From Verrucomicrobiota bacterium (GTDB lineage: Bacteria > Verrucomicrobiota > Verrucomicrobiia > Opitutales > Opitutaceae): 64,000 nt of DNA. This document shows positions 24,308-30,843 of this stretch, one piece after another. A program made the translations under genes and the position numbers. Numbering within the stretch: position 1 is the stretch's first letter; every line of letters begins with the position of its first letter. The notes below the pieces were generated by a model. It searched no databases and was not told the origin of the DNA. It saw only the letters and a list, made by a program, of their open reading frames with translations. The stretch covers positions 1 through 64,000 of the forward strand of contig VHCI01000004.1 in assembly GCA_016871775.1 (NCBI GenBank), given 5' to 3'.

Positions 24308-25786
24308 TCAGGAGCGGCGGGTCCAGTGGACGAGGAGGCCGAGCAGCAGGGCGGCGCCCGGTAGGCCGAGGAGCAGGGTGTAGCGCAGGCGGCTGAAGTC
24401 GGCGGCGCTGAGGGAGAGCTGGAAGCGTTCGACCGGGCGGGGCGGGATGCTGAGCTGGCGGTCGCGATCGACGCACCAGTTCACCGCGTTGAGGAAGAAC
24501 GCGAGGTTGCCGCGGTCGACCCGGGCGTTCGTCACCATGTCCCCGGTACCGAGAACCACGAGTTTGCCCCCCCGCACGCTGAAGGGGAGGTTGTCGCGGA
24601 CGCTCACCCGTTCCGCGGCGACGGCCACGCCCAGGCGGTCGGCCGGTTCCATCCCCGGCAGCGGCCGGGTGTCGATCCCAGGGTCATAGCGGTGGATCAC
24701 CCCCTCGCGCAGACTGCGCTCGCCCCAAGCGGTAGGGGAGGTCGCCGCCAAGGTCACGGTGCTCACTGCGCCGCCGAGCGTCCGGCCCGGGTCGGGCATC
24801 ACCGTGCGCGTGGCCCCCAGCGCGAGGTGAGCTCCGTGCTCGATGAGCGAGCGGGTAACCGGGTGCGGGGCGTAGGCGCGGATCAGCAGGTCACCATTCT
24901 CGGCCACGTTTTCCGGGCCAGTGTCGCAGATCCAGTCATCCTGAAGCAGCACGCCCCAGTCCAGCAGGAGGTCGTCCAACCCGAGCCCGGCCGCGCCAAG
25001 CCCGGGAGGTAGAAAGGTGATCATTCTGCCCGCGTTGGCGCCGAGATGCTGGCGCAGCAGTTCCTGCTCGATGCGAGAGAAGCGGGACTGCGGAGCCACC
25101 GTCACCACGAGGGCGGCGTCCGGGGGGATGCGGCGCGCCACCGTGAGGTCGAGTTCCTCGGCCTCGAAGTTGCGGATCCGAAGCTGGTCGCGCACCGCGG
25201 AGAGCCCGCGCAGCGGGTCCGCGTCGTTCAGGCGCAACTCCCCGTGGCCGGCGAGGAAGTAGACCTTCTGCCGGCCCGGGCTGGAGACGTCGAGGATTGC
25301 CGCGGTGAGGACCTGCTCACCGATGAACGCCTGCCGGCGCCGCTCCCGCAGGATGTAGAGCTCGTTGACCGTCACCACGCGCCGCCGGTCCCCCGAAAGC
25401 AGCAGCAGCAGGTCCGGTTGGTCCACCCCGAGCTCCTCGCTCCGCCTCCGGTTCTGGTAGACGTCGAGCGTCTCGCGCGTGATGCGCCCCTCGGGCCGCG
25501 CGTCGGTCGAATGGACGTACTCGTCGATCAGGCCGGCGAGTTCCGGATGATCCGACTCCGCCGACTGGGTCAGCACCAGGTGGACCGGGCGGGGCAGGTC
25601 GCGGAGGTAGGAGAGCGTCTCGGGCGCGAGGGAGAAACGGCGATTCGCGGTCAGGTCGAAGCGGACCGGATGGTGGCGCGCGACGTAGTTGAGCCCCCCG
25701 AACAGCGTCAGCAGAAGGAATGCCTGCAGCAGCAGGTTGACGGTGCGGATCCAGCGGGCGGCGCGGAAGCTGGAGAGGGGGTCCAT
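24308..25786 (-). CDS. GldG-like ABC transporter auxiliary protein
   Basis: 492 residues. It has an N-terminal membrane segment (IRTVNLLLQAFLLLTLFGGLNYV), RFDLTANRRFSLAPET, a large soluble domain of the ABC_transp_aux type (VYFLAGHGELRL, DAALVVTVAPQSRFS, LGLDDLLLDWGVLLQDD), and a C-terminal membrane segment (LLLGLPGAALLLGLLVHW) ending in WTRRS. This is the GldG architecture known from gliding bacteria, but it is widespread in non-gliders where its cargo is unknown. The N-terminal LTANRRFSLAPET motif is diagnostic. Ten bases separate it from the permease upstream. Confidence 0.85.
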   Translation of the reverse strand: MDPLSSFRAARWIRTVNLLLQAFLLLTLFGGLNYVARHHPVRFDLTANRRFSLAPETLSYLRDLPRPVHLVLTQSAESDHPELAGLIDEYVHSTDARPEGRITRETLDVYQNRRRSEELGVDQPDLLLLLSGDRRRVVTVNELYILRERRRQAFIGEQVLTAAILDVSSPGRQKVYFLAGHGELRLNDADPLRGLSAVRDQLRIRNFEAEELDLTVARRIPPDAALVVTVAPQSRFSRIEQELLRQHLGANAGRMITFLPPGLGAAGLGLDDLLLDWGVLLQDDWICDTGPENVAENGDLLIRAYAPHPVTRSLIEHGAHLALGATRTVMPDPGRTLGGAVSTVTLAATSPTAWGERSLREGVIHRYDPGIDTRPLPGMEPADRLGVAVAAERVSVRDNLPFSVRGGKLVVLGTGDMVTNARVDRGNLAFFLNAVNWCVDRDRQLSIPPRPVERFQLSLSAADFSRLRYTLLLGLPGAALLLGLLVHWTRRS

Positions 25787-25795
25787 GGGGAGCCG

Positions 25796-26557
25796 TCAGG
25801 CGTGGAGCTGCTTGGCCTCCACGCTGAGAATGCTAAGAATGAGGGCGAGCGCGGTGCCGCTGGCGTAAAATAGCAGGTGCCGCAGATCGATCACCCCGCG
25901 CGCGAAGTCGTCCCGGTGGCCGAACACATGCCCGTGATCCACCGCGGCCCGCAGCGGCCGGAGCAGCCCCTGGTCGAGCCAGGGCGAGTCGGCGAGCGCG
26001 TTGCCGCCAAGGATCAGCGTGGCCAGTGCCACGCACGACAGGATGCCGGCGACGGATTGGCTCCGGGTGAGGGAGCTCGCGAGCACTCCGAGCGCGACGA
26101 AGAGCAGGCCCGAGACCCCGATGAACAGGAAGCCCCCGAGGAGCGGTCCCGCGTCGAGGAAGCGCTCATCGCCGGAGTAGCGGCGCAGCACGAGGAAGAA
26201 CCCAAGGGTGGAGGCCCAGAGGGCGGTGTAGAGCGCGTAGGCGGCCCCGAACTTCGCGAGAACCACCTCGGTGGTCGTGACGGGGGTCGTAAGCAGGGTT
26301 TCGAGGGTCCCGGCCCGGCGCTCCTCGGCGAGGCACTTCATCGTCAGCAACGGCACCATCACGCAGACCGGCAGCCAGAAAAGCTGGAAGTACACCACGG
26401 CGGGCGAGGTCTCCTGCGGGGCGCCGCCGTAGAGCTCCACAATCTTGATGAAGACGAGGCCCATGAAGCCGAGGAACAGCGTGGACGCTACGTAGGTGGC
26501 AGGCGAGACTAGGAGCATCCGCAGCTCGTGGCTGAGCAGGGTGGGCAAGTGTTTCAT
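25796..26557 (-). CDS. ABC-2 type permease (GldF-like)
   Basis: 253 residues from ATG 26557, which overlaps the ATPase stop by four bases (ATGA). Six hydrophobic segments are visible, starting with the ABC-2 signature HELRMLLVSPATYVASTLFL and the coupling segment LLTMKCLAEERRAGTLETLLTTPVTTTEVVLAKF, which is typical of GldF-type and NatB-type permeases. It forms the membrane channel with the ATPase encoded just before it and the GldG/DUF4340 proteins encoded after it. Substrate unknown. Confidence 0.88.
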   Translation of the reverse strand: MKHLPTLLSHELRMLLVSPATYVASTLFLGFMGLVFIKIVELYGGAPQETSPAVVYFQLFWLPVCVMVPLLTMKCLAEERRAGTLETLLTTPVTTTEVVLAKFGAAYALYTALWASTLGFFLVLRRYSGDERFLDAGPLLGGFLFIGVSGLLFVALGVLASSLTRSQSVAGILSCVALATLILGGNALADSPWLDQGLLRPLRAAVDHGHVFGHRDDFARGVIDLRHLLFYASGTALALILSILSVEAKQLHA

Positions 26558-27564
26558 CGGGCGGGGGTCGGGCGGGGCGCGGCGGCTTGGACCGCGTCCC
26601 AACTGCGTCGGGTGGCCGCGAGGAAGACATCCTCAAGCGAGGGGTGTTCGCGGCCGATCGCGCGGACGCGGCAGCCGGAGGCGGCAAGCGCGGCCACGAT
26701 CGCCTCGCCCAGCTCGTCGGGACGCGCGGTGGTCAGCCGCAGGCGGCGGAACTCCTCCGGGCCGGCGCCGGGGGCCTCCCCCGGCGGGGTGGCGCGCAGG
26801 TCCGGTTCAACGGTCGCGAGCGCCGCGGCAAGGGTGGCCGGGTCGCCGGCCACCTCGAGGACATAAGAGGACTGACCGAAGATCTCGCGGCGGAGTTCCG
26901 CGGGCGTCCCCTGCGCCACCACCCGGCCCTGGTTGATGATCAGCACTCGGTCGCAGGTCACCTCGATCTCGGGCAGGATGTGGGAAGAGATGATGACCGT
27001 CATCCGTCCACGGAGGCCCGCGATGAGGTCGCGCACGATCAGGATCTGATGCGGGTCGAGGCCGATCGTCGGCTCGTCCATAATGATCACCGGTGGTTCC
27101 GCCAGGATCGCCTCGGCGATGCCGACCCGCTGCCGGTAGCCCTTCGAAAGCTGGCCGATGATGCGGTGGCGCACCCGCTTGAGGTCGCAAATCTCCAAAA
27201 CCTCGTCGATGCGCGGGCCGAGCTGGCGCCGGGCCACCTCCTTGAGTCGGCCCCGGAAATAGAGGTACTCCGAGACCCGCATATCCTCCGGCAAAGGGTT
27301 GTTCTCGGGCAGGTAGCCGATGCGGCGCTTTACCTCGTCGGGCCGGGTCGCCACCGGCAGGCCGCAGAGGTGCACGCTCCCCGCGGTGGCGGGCAGGTAG
27401 CCGGTCAGGATGCGCATCGTGGTGGATTTGCCGGCGCCGTTGGGTCCGAGGAACCCGACGATTTCTCCCCGGGCCACGGTGAAGCTGATGTCGTTCACCG
27501 CGGTCGTGCCGCCGTAGGTCTTCACCAAGCGGGAGACTTCGATCGCGGGCGGGGGCGCGGACAT
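26554..27564 (-). CDS. ABC transporter ATP-binding protein (GldA-like)
   Basis: 336 residues from ATG 27564. Walker A GPNGAGKST at about 40-48, Q-loop region YLPENNPLPEDMRV, signature LSKGYRQRVGIAEA, Walker B VIIMDEPTIGLDP and an H-loop in ISSHILPEI are all intact. The PENNPLPEDMRV text and signature LSKGYRQR are typical of ATPases of Gld/NatA-type exporters. It energises the ABC-2 permease encoded downstream. The C-terminal 100 residues form the usual accessory domain (RLRLTTARPDELGEAIV). First gene of the exporter operon, 55 bases after birA. Confidence 0.92.
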   Translation of the reverse strand: MSAPPPAIEVSRLVKTYGGTTAVNDISFTVARGEIVGFLGPNGAGKSTTMRILTGYLPATAGSVHLCGLPVATRPDEVKRRIGYLPENNPLPEDMRVSEYLYFRGRLKEVARRQLGPRIDEVLEICDLKRVRHRIIGQLSKGYRQRVGIAEAILAEPPVIIMDEPTIGLDPHQILIVRDLIAGLRGRMTVIISSHILPEIEVTCDRVLIINQGRVVAQGTPAELRREIFGQSSYVLEVAGDPATLAAALATVEPDLRATPPGEAPGAGPEEFRRLRLTTARPDELGEAIVAALAASGCRVRAIGREHPSLEDVFLAATRRSWDAVQAAAPRPTPAR

Positions 27565-27619
27565 AAGGGGATCAGATGCCAGGTCCCGGGGGGCGCGCAA
27601 GGCTAGCGCGGAAGCGAGC

Positions 27620-28609
27620 TCACAGGTCCCGTTCTACCGAAACCTCGCCCGCCCGGAAGCGATGCAGCCGGGCCGCCTCGTCCCGCAGCAGCAGCGCCCC
27701 CTCCTCGTCGAGGCCCACAACGGTGCCGTGGTGCCTCCGCCCGCCCTCCAGCAGCGTGACCACGCGGCCGCGAAGCAGGTCGTGCTGGTGCCAGCGCTCA
27801 GGGAACCGCTCCCGATGCCGGTCCTCGACGAAGGCCGTGTAGGCGAGGAGCACCCGCCCGATCAATGCGGCCGCCAGCCGATTCAGGTCCACGGGCCGGC
27901 CCGCGACCTGGCCGAGAGAGATCGCCCGCCGCGCGAGGTCCGCCGGCCAGGCGTCCGGCGGCGTGTTCACATTCAGCCCGACCCCGAAAACTAGGTCCCG
28001 AATCTGGTCCGCGTCGATGCGCGCCTCCGTCAGCATTCCGCCCGCCTTCCGGCTGCCGTACACCAGATCGTTGGGCCACTTCAGCCGGGGTGCCTCGGGC
28101 GCGAAGTTGCCCAGCAGCTCGCACAGGTTGACGCCCATCCAGAGGGTGAAGAGCGGCATCCGGGCCGGCGGCACCCGCGGGCGGAACCCGAAGCTCGCAT
28201 AAAGGTTCGCGGGGGACGAGCTGTGCCACGACCGGCCGAAGCGGCCACGGCCCTGCGTCTGCCGCCGCGCCAGCACCGCGAACGGGGTCGGCCGGCCTGC
28301 CGCCAGCTGCCGCAGCACTTCGTCGTTGGTGCTGTCCACCTCGTCCAGCACCAGCAGCGAGAACCCTCGGGGCCGGCCACGGAGCAGGGTTTCAACCAGC
28401 GCCGGGTGCAGCTGCTCCGGCGCCCGGACCAGCCGGTAGCCGCGGGCCCGTTTCGCCTCGAGAATGAAGCCGGCGGCACGCAGCCGCTCCATCCGCTGCC
28501 AGACGCCGACCCGGGACAGCCCGAGCCGTCGCGCGAGGGCGGCGCCCGACACCCAGCCGCCTTTGTGGGCGAGCAGTTCGCGGAGGATGAGGTGTTCGTT
28601 CTGGGGCAT
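27620..28609 (-). CDS. birA: Biotin--[acetyl-CoA-carboxylase] ligase / biotin repressor BirA
   Basis: 329 residues. The N-terminal winged helix (GWVSGAALARRLGLSRVGVWQRMERL, about 18-43) is the DNA-binding domain of two-domain BirA proteins. The catalytic domain carries VDSTNDEVLRQ, the biotin/ATP loop GRGRFGRSW, LKWPNDLVYGSRKAGGMLTE and VFGVGLNVNTP. It adenylates biotin and attaches it to carboxylase carriers, and the HTH suggests it also represses biotin genes, none of which are seen nearby. ATG 28609 precedes the HTH directly. A divergent 99-residue ORF starts 60 bases away. Confidence 0.92.
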   Translation of the reverse strand: MPQNEHLILRELLAHKGGWVSGAALARRLGLSRVGVWQRMERLRAAGFILEAKRARGYRLVRAPEQLHPALVETLLRGRPRGFSLLVLDEVDSTNDEVLRQLAAGRPTPFAVLARRQTQGRGRFGRSWHSSSPANLYASFGFRPRVPPARMPLFTLWMGVNLCELLGNFAPEAPRLKWPNDLVYGSRKAGGMLTEARIDADQIRDLVFGVGLNVNTPPDAWPADLARRAISLGQVAGRPVDLNRLAAALIGRVLLAYTAFVEDRHRERFPERWHQHDLLRGRVVTLLEGGRRHHGTVVGLDEEGALLLRDEAARLHRFRAGEVSVERDL

Positions 28610-28649
28610 GGGCGCGGCGGGAAAACTCGGGATTTGAAATCAAGGACAC

Positions 28650-28664
28650 GGGAGGCAGCCTCCC
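28650..28664 (+). promoter_or_regulatory. Hairpin in the leader of the 99-residue ORF
   Basis: gggagg-cag-cctccc forms a six-pair GC hairpin that ends four bases before ATG 28669. The gggagg arm is the only Shine-Dalgarno-like sequence there, so pairing could hide it. Too short for certainty; it may be chance in GC-rich DNA. Confidence 0.3.
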
Positions 28665-28668
28665 GCAA

Positions 28669-28968
28669 ATGTCATTTGCCGCGTTCGAAGGTTCCCTCGC
28701 CCGCGATGCCGCCCCGCCCTCGGCGTGGAGCCGCGCCCTGCAGGCCCTCTGGCATGACGCCAAGGGCGACTGGCACGCCGCGCACGACCGGGCGCAGGAG
28801 GATCATTCCGCCGCTGGCGCCTGGGTCCACGCCTACCTGCACCGCAAGGAGGGGGACGCGGGCAACGCCGCCTACTGGTACGCGCGGGCAGGGCGGCGGC
28901 CGCCTCCGTCCGGGCTCGGGCTGGCGCAGGAACGGGACCAGATTGCGCGGGCGCTGGCAGAGGGCTGA
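28669..28968 (+). CDS. Small conserved protein with an HRKEGDxxNAxYWYxRAG motif
   Basis: 99 residues from ATG 28669. I cannot name the family, but the segment AYLHRKEGDAGNAAYWYARAG looks conserved in small proteins of many bacteria and some eukaryotes, and LWHDAKGDWHAAHDRAQ precedes it, giving a helical, tryptophan- and histidine-rich protein. No signal peptide or membrane segment. It is divergent from birA and convergent with the proline-rich gene downstream. Coding nature is supported by the conserved-looking motif and codon use like neighbours; the function is unknown. Confidence 0.65.
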   Translation: MSFAAFEGSLARDAAPPSAWSRALQALWHDAKGDWHAAHDRAQEDHSAAGAWVHAYLHRKEGDAGNAAYWYARAGRRPPPSGLGLAQERDQIARALAEG

Positions 28969-28989
28969 AGGATTCCCCGGGTCGCGCGC

Positions 28990-29634
28990 TCAGCGGGGCT
29001 CGCCGCTGCTCCAGCCGAAGTCGCTGGAGCGCAGGTAGGTCTTGCGCGACTCGCGCAGGATGTAGTCGCCCGCCGCGGCGTCCGTGCGCCCCGCGTTCAG
29101 GCCGGCCTCGCGCAGATCGCTCATATTGCGCAGGCGCTCGTCCTCTTCGTACATCGCGAGGGCGCGGGCCTCCTTGGTCATCCCGATGTAGGGGATCGTC
29201 CAACGGTTAAGGGCGCGGTCCGCCTCGGTGGAGTAGCGCCGCATCGCGATGTCGGCCAGGCCCTTTGGAGTGTAGACGTCGCGTTCGCGGAACACGGGCG
29301 GCTTCTTCTCCTGCACGATGTACTTGGGCAGGCGGACGATCGTGTTCTTCGGCTTATCGACGTCCCGGAGGTCCACCTGCTCCTCCTCTGGGGGCGGGGG
29401 GGGCGGCGGAGGAGGGGGCGGTGTGTACTTGGGGGCGGCGGCGGCTAGGGCCGCGGCGGCCTCCCCGGAGATCGCGCGGGAGCGCCGGGGAGCCGAGGAG
29501 GCGGGACGGTCTTCCTGGCGCGGGGCGAGGACCGGGGAACCGGCGGCCGGGGGAGCAGTCTGGGCCGCGACGCCGGCGGCAAGACCGAGGCCGGCGAGGG
29601 CCGTGGCGAGGGAGAGGCGGAGGGCGCGTTCCAT
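28990..29634 (-). CDS. Secreted proline-rich protein of unknown function
   Basis: 214 residues from ATG 29634. A signal peptide (LRLSLATALAGLGLAAGVAAQ) is followed by a disordered Ala/Pro region with a run of eleven prolines and three glutamates, then a more ordered region: IVRLPKYIVQEKKPPVFRERDVYTPKGLADIAMRRY and AGDYILRESRKTYLRSSDF. The LPKYIVQE.RPPVFRERDIYT-like text suggests a lineage-specific conserved family, but I do not recognise a named domain. The polyproline run could span peptidoglycan or the periplasm. It is the last gene after leuS and lpxI on the minus strand. Confidence 0.65.
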   Translation of the reverse strand: MERALRLSLATALAGLGLAAGVAAQTAPPAAGSPVLAPRQEDRPASSAPRRSRAISGEAAAALAAAAPKYTPPPPPPPPPPPEEEQVDLRDVDKPKNTIVRLPKYIVQEKKPPVFRERDVYTPKGLADIAMRRYSTEADRALNRWTIPYIGMTKEARALAMYEEDERLRNMSDLREAGLNAGRTDAAAGDYILRESRKTYLRSSDFGWSSGEPR

Positions 29635-29988
29635 CGGGCGTGGAGACAAGCTGGGACGGGACCCGTTCCGCCGCAAGCCCGCGCTCGCCGGCTCGGGTCG
29701 CCGCGGGACGGTGCCACTCCTGCCACCACTCCCCCGCCCGGCGAACAGCGCGGGGGACTCCGCGGGCGGCAAGGGCACGGTGAGCAAGGGCTTCAAGCGC
29801 GCGCGAAGCCGTTCCTCCTCCCCACCGCCGTCCGAACCGAAAGGCGGCCCGTTCTCCTTCGGCCGCTCGTAAAAGCAACCTGCCCAAAGACTCTCGGGAC
29901 GCAGCAGCGCGGCGATCCGGGCCGTGACCGCCGCCCAGCGGGCCGGATCCGGCGCGCAGACAAAGGCACGCTCGCAGATCAGGCTCAA
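29635..29988 (-). other. Open stretch between lpxI and the proline-rich gene: coupled small ORF remnant or repeat
   Basis: The frame opens with TTG overlapping the lpxI stop (TTGA) and reads ICERAFVCAPDPARW, then WAGCFYERPKENGPPFG, before turning into arginine/serine-rich text (GLRRNGSRPSLSPRP) and continuing in frame into the signal peptide of the next gene at 29634. The first 65 codons look protein-like; the last 40 look like non-coding or repeat sequence. A 332-residue fusion with an internal signal peptide is unlikely. It may be a decayed gene whose end was replaced by an interspersed repeat. I report no product. Confidence 0.35.
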
Positions 29989-30833
29989 CCGTAGCCGAGG
30001 AGGGAGATATCCAGCGCCCGCGCGCGGGCCAGCACGGCGGGGCGGTCAAGCAGCAGGACCTGGCTGGCCGCAAGGGCCGCGGCGTGGATGCCCGAGGAGG
30101 CCATCACCTCGAGGGTGCGTTCGCCGAAGCAGGGAACGTCGAAGCGCCAGTCCTGTCGCGCTTTGACCGTCTTCACGAACAGTGCCCCCGTGGCCTGGAA
30201 AGTCCCGGCGCGGCGCAGCATCTCGTCCGTGCCCTCGTAGGCCTCCACCGCGAGCACGGTACCCTCGCGCACGACGCAGCTCTGGCCGATGTCGAGGCGG
30301 GCGCATTCGCGGGCGATCTGGACCCCGTGCTTCAGGTGATCCGGCTCGATCGGGAAACTGCGGTCGGTCATCGGCCCTAGCGTGGCGAGCTGGTCATCGA
30401 GGAAGGAGCGCGCGTCAAGGAGGGTGACGCCTAGCTCCTCGATTTCCTGAGCGATGGCGCCGAAGATGGTCTCCGCATTGCGGCGGCGGAGGGAGAGCAA
30501 AATCCGTGTGGCCTTGAAGTCGGGATGGAGGCCGTGGAACAGGCGTCGCGGCGTGATCTGCCCGGCCATCAGCGCGGAGCCCGCGCCGAAGGCACGCAGC
30601 GCGTCCAGCAGATGGCCCAATTGGCCGACCTTGAGCATCACGCGCTCTCGTTCCGGGAACAAGGCGACGAGTTCGGGCAGGGTTTCTCCTTCGAAAGCGA
30701 TCAGGCGCAGCGGCACGCCAGCGGCGCGGACCGCCGCGGCGGCGAGCCGTGGGTAGAGTCCCTGACCTGCGATGAGCGCCAACGGCCGCTTCGGGTCAAA
30801 CGCGGGGGGCAGGAAGCGGGACGTCGCAGGCAC
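29985..30833 (-). CDS. lpxI: UDP-2,3-diacylglucosamine diphosphatase LpxI
   Basis: 282 residues from a GTG at 30833. LALIAGQGLYPRLAAAAVRAAG at the N-terminus, VKVGQLGHLLDALRAFGAGSALMAGQI and the C-terminal domain with SCVVREGTVLAVEAYEGTDEML, FVKTVKARQDWRFDVPCFGERTLE match LpxI, the alternative to LpxH that cleaves UDP-2,3-diacylglucosamine to lipid X in lipid A synthesis. This supports a Gram-negative cell with lipid A. It starts 10 bases after the leuS stop, so the two genes are probably co-transcribed. Confidence 0.92.
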   Translation of the reverse strand: MPATSRFLPPAFDPKRPLALIAGQGLYPRLAAAAVRAAGVPLRLIAFEGETLPELVALFPERERVMLKVGQLGHLLDALRAFGAGSALMAGQITPRRLFHGLHPDFKATRILLSLRRRNAETIFGAIAQEIEELGVTLLDARSFLDDQLATLGPMTDRSFPIEPDHLKHGVQIARECARLDIGQSCVVREGTVLAVEAYEGTDEMLRRAGTFQATGALFVKTVKARQDWRFDVPCFGERTLEVMASSGIHAAALAASQVLLLDRPAVLARARALDISLLGYG

Positions 30834-30843
30834 GGCGGGGGAC

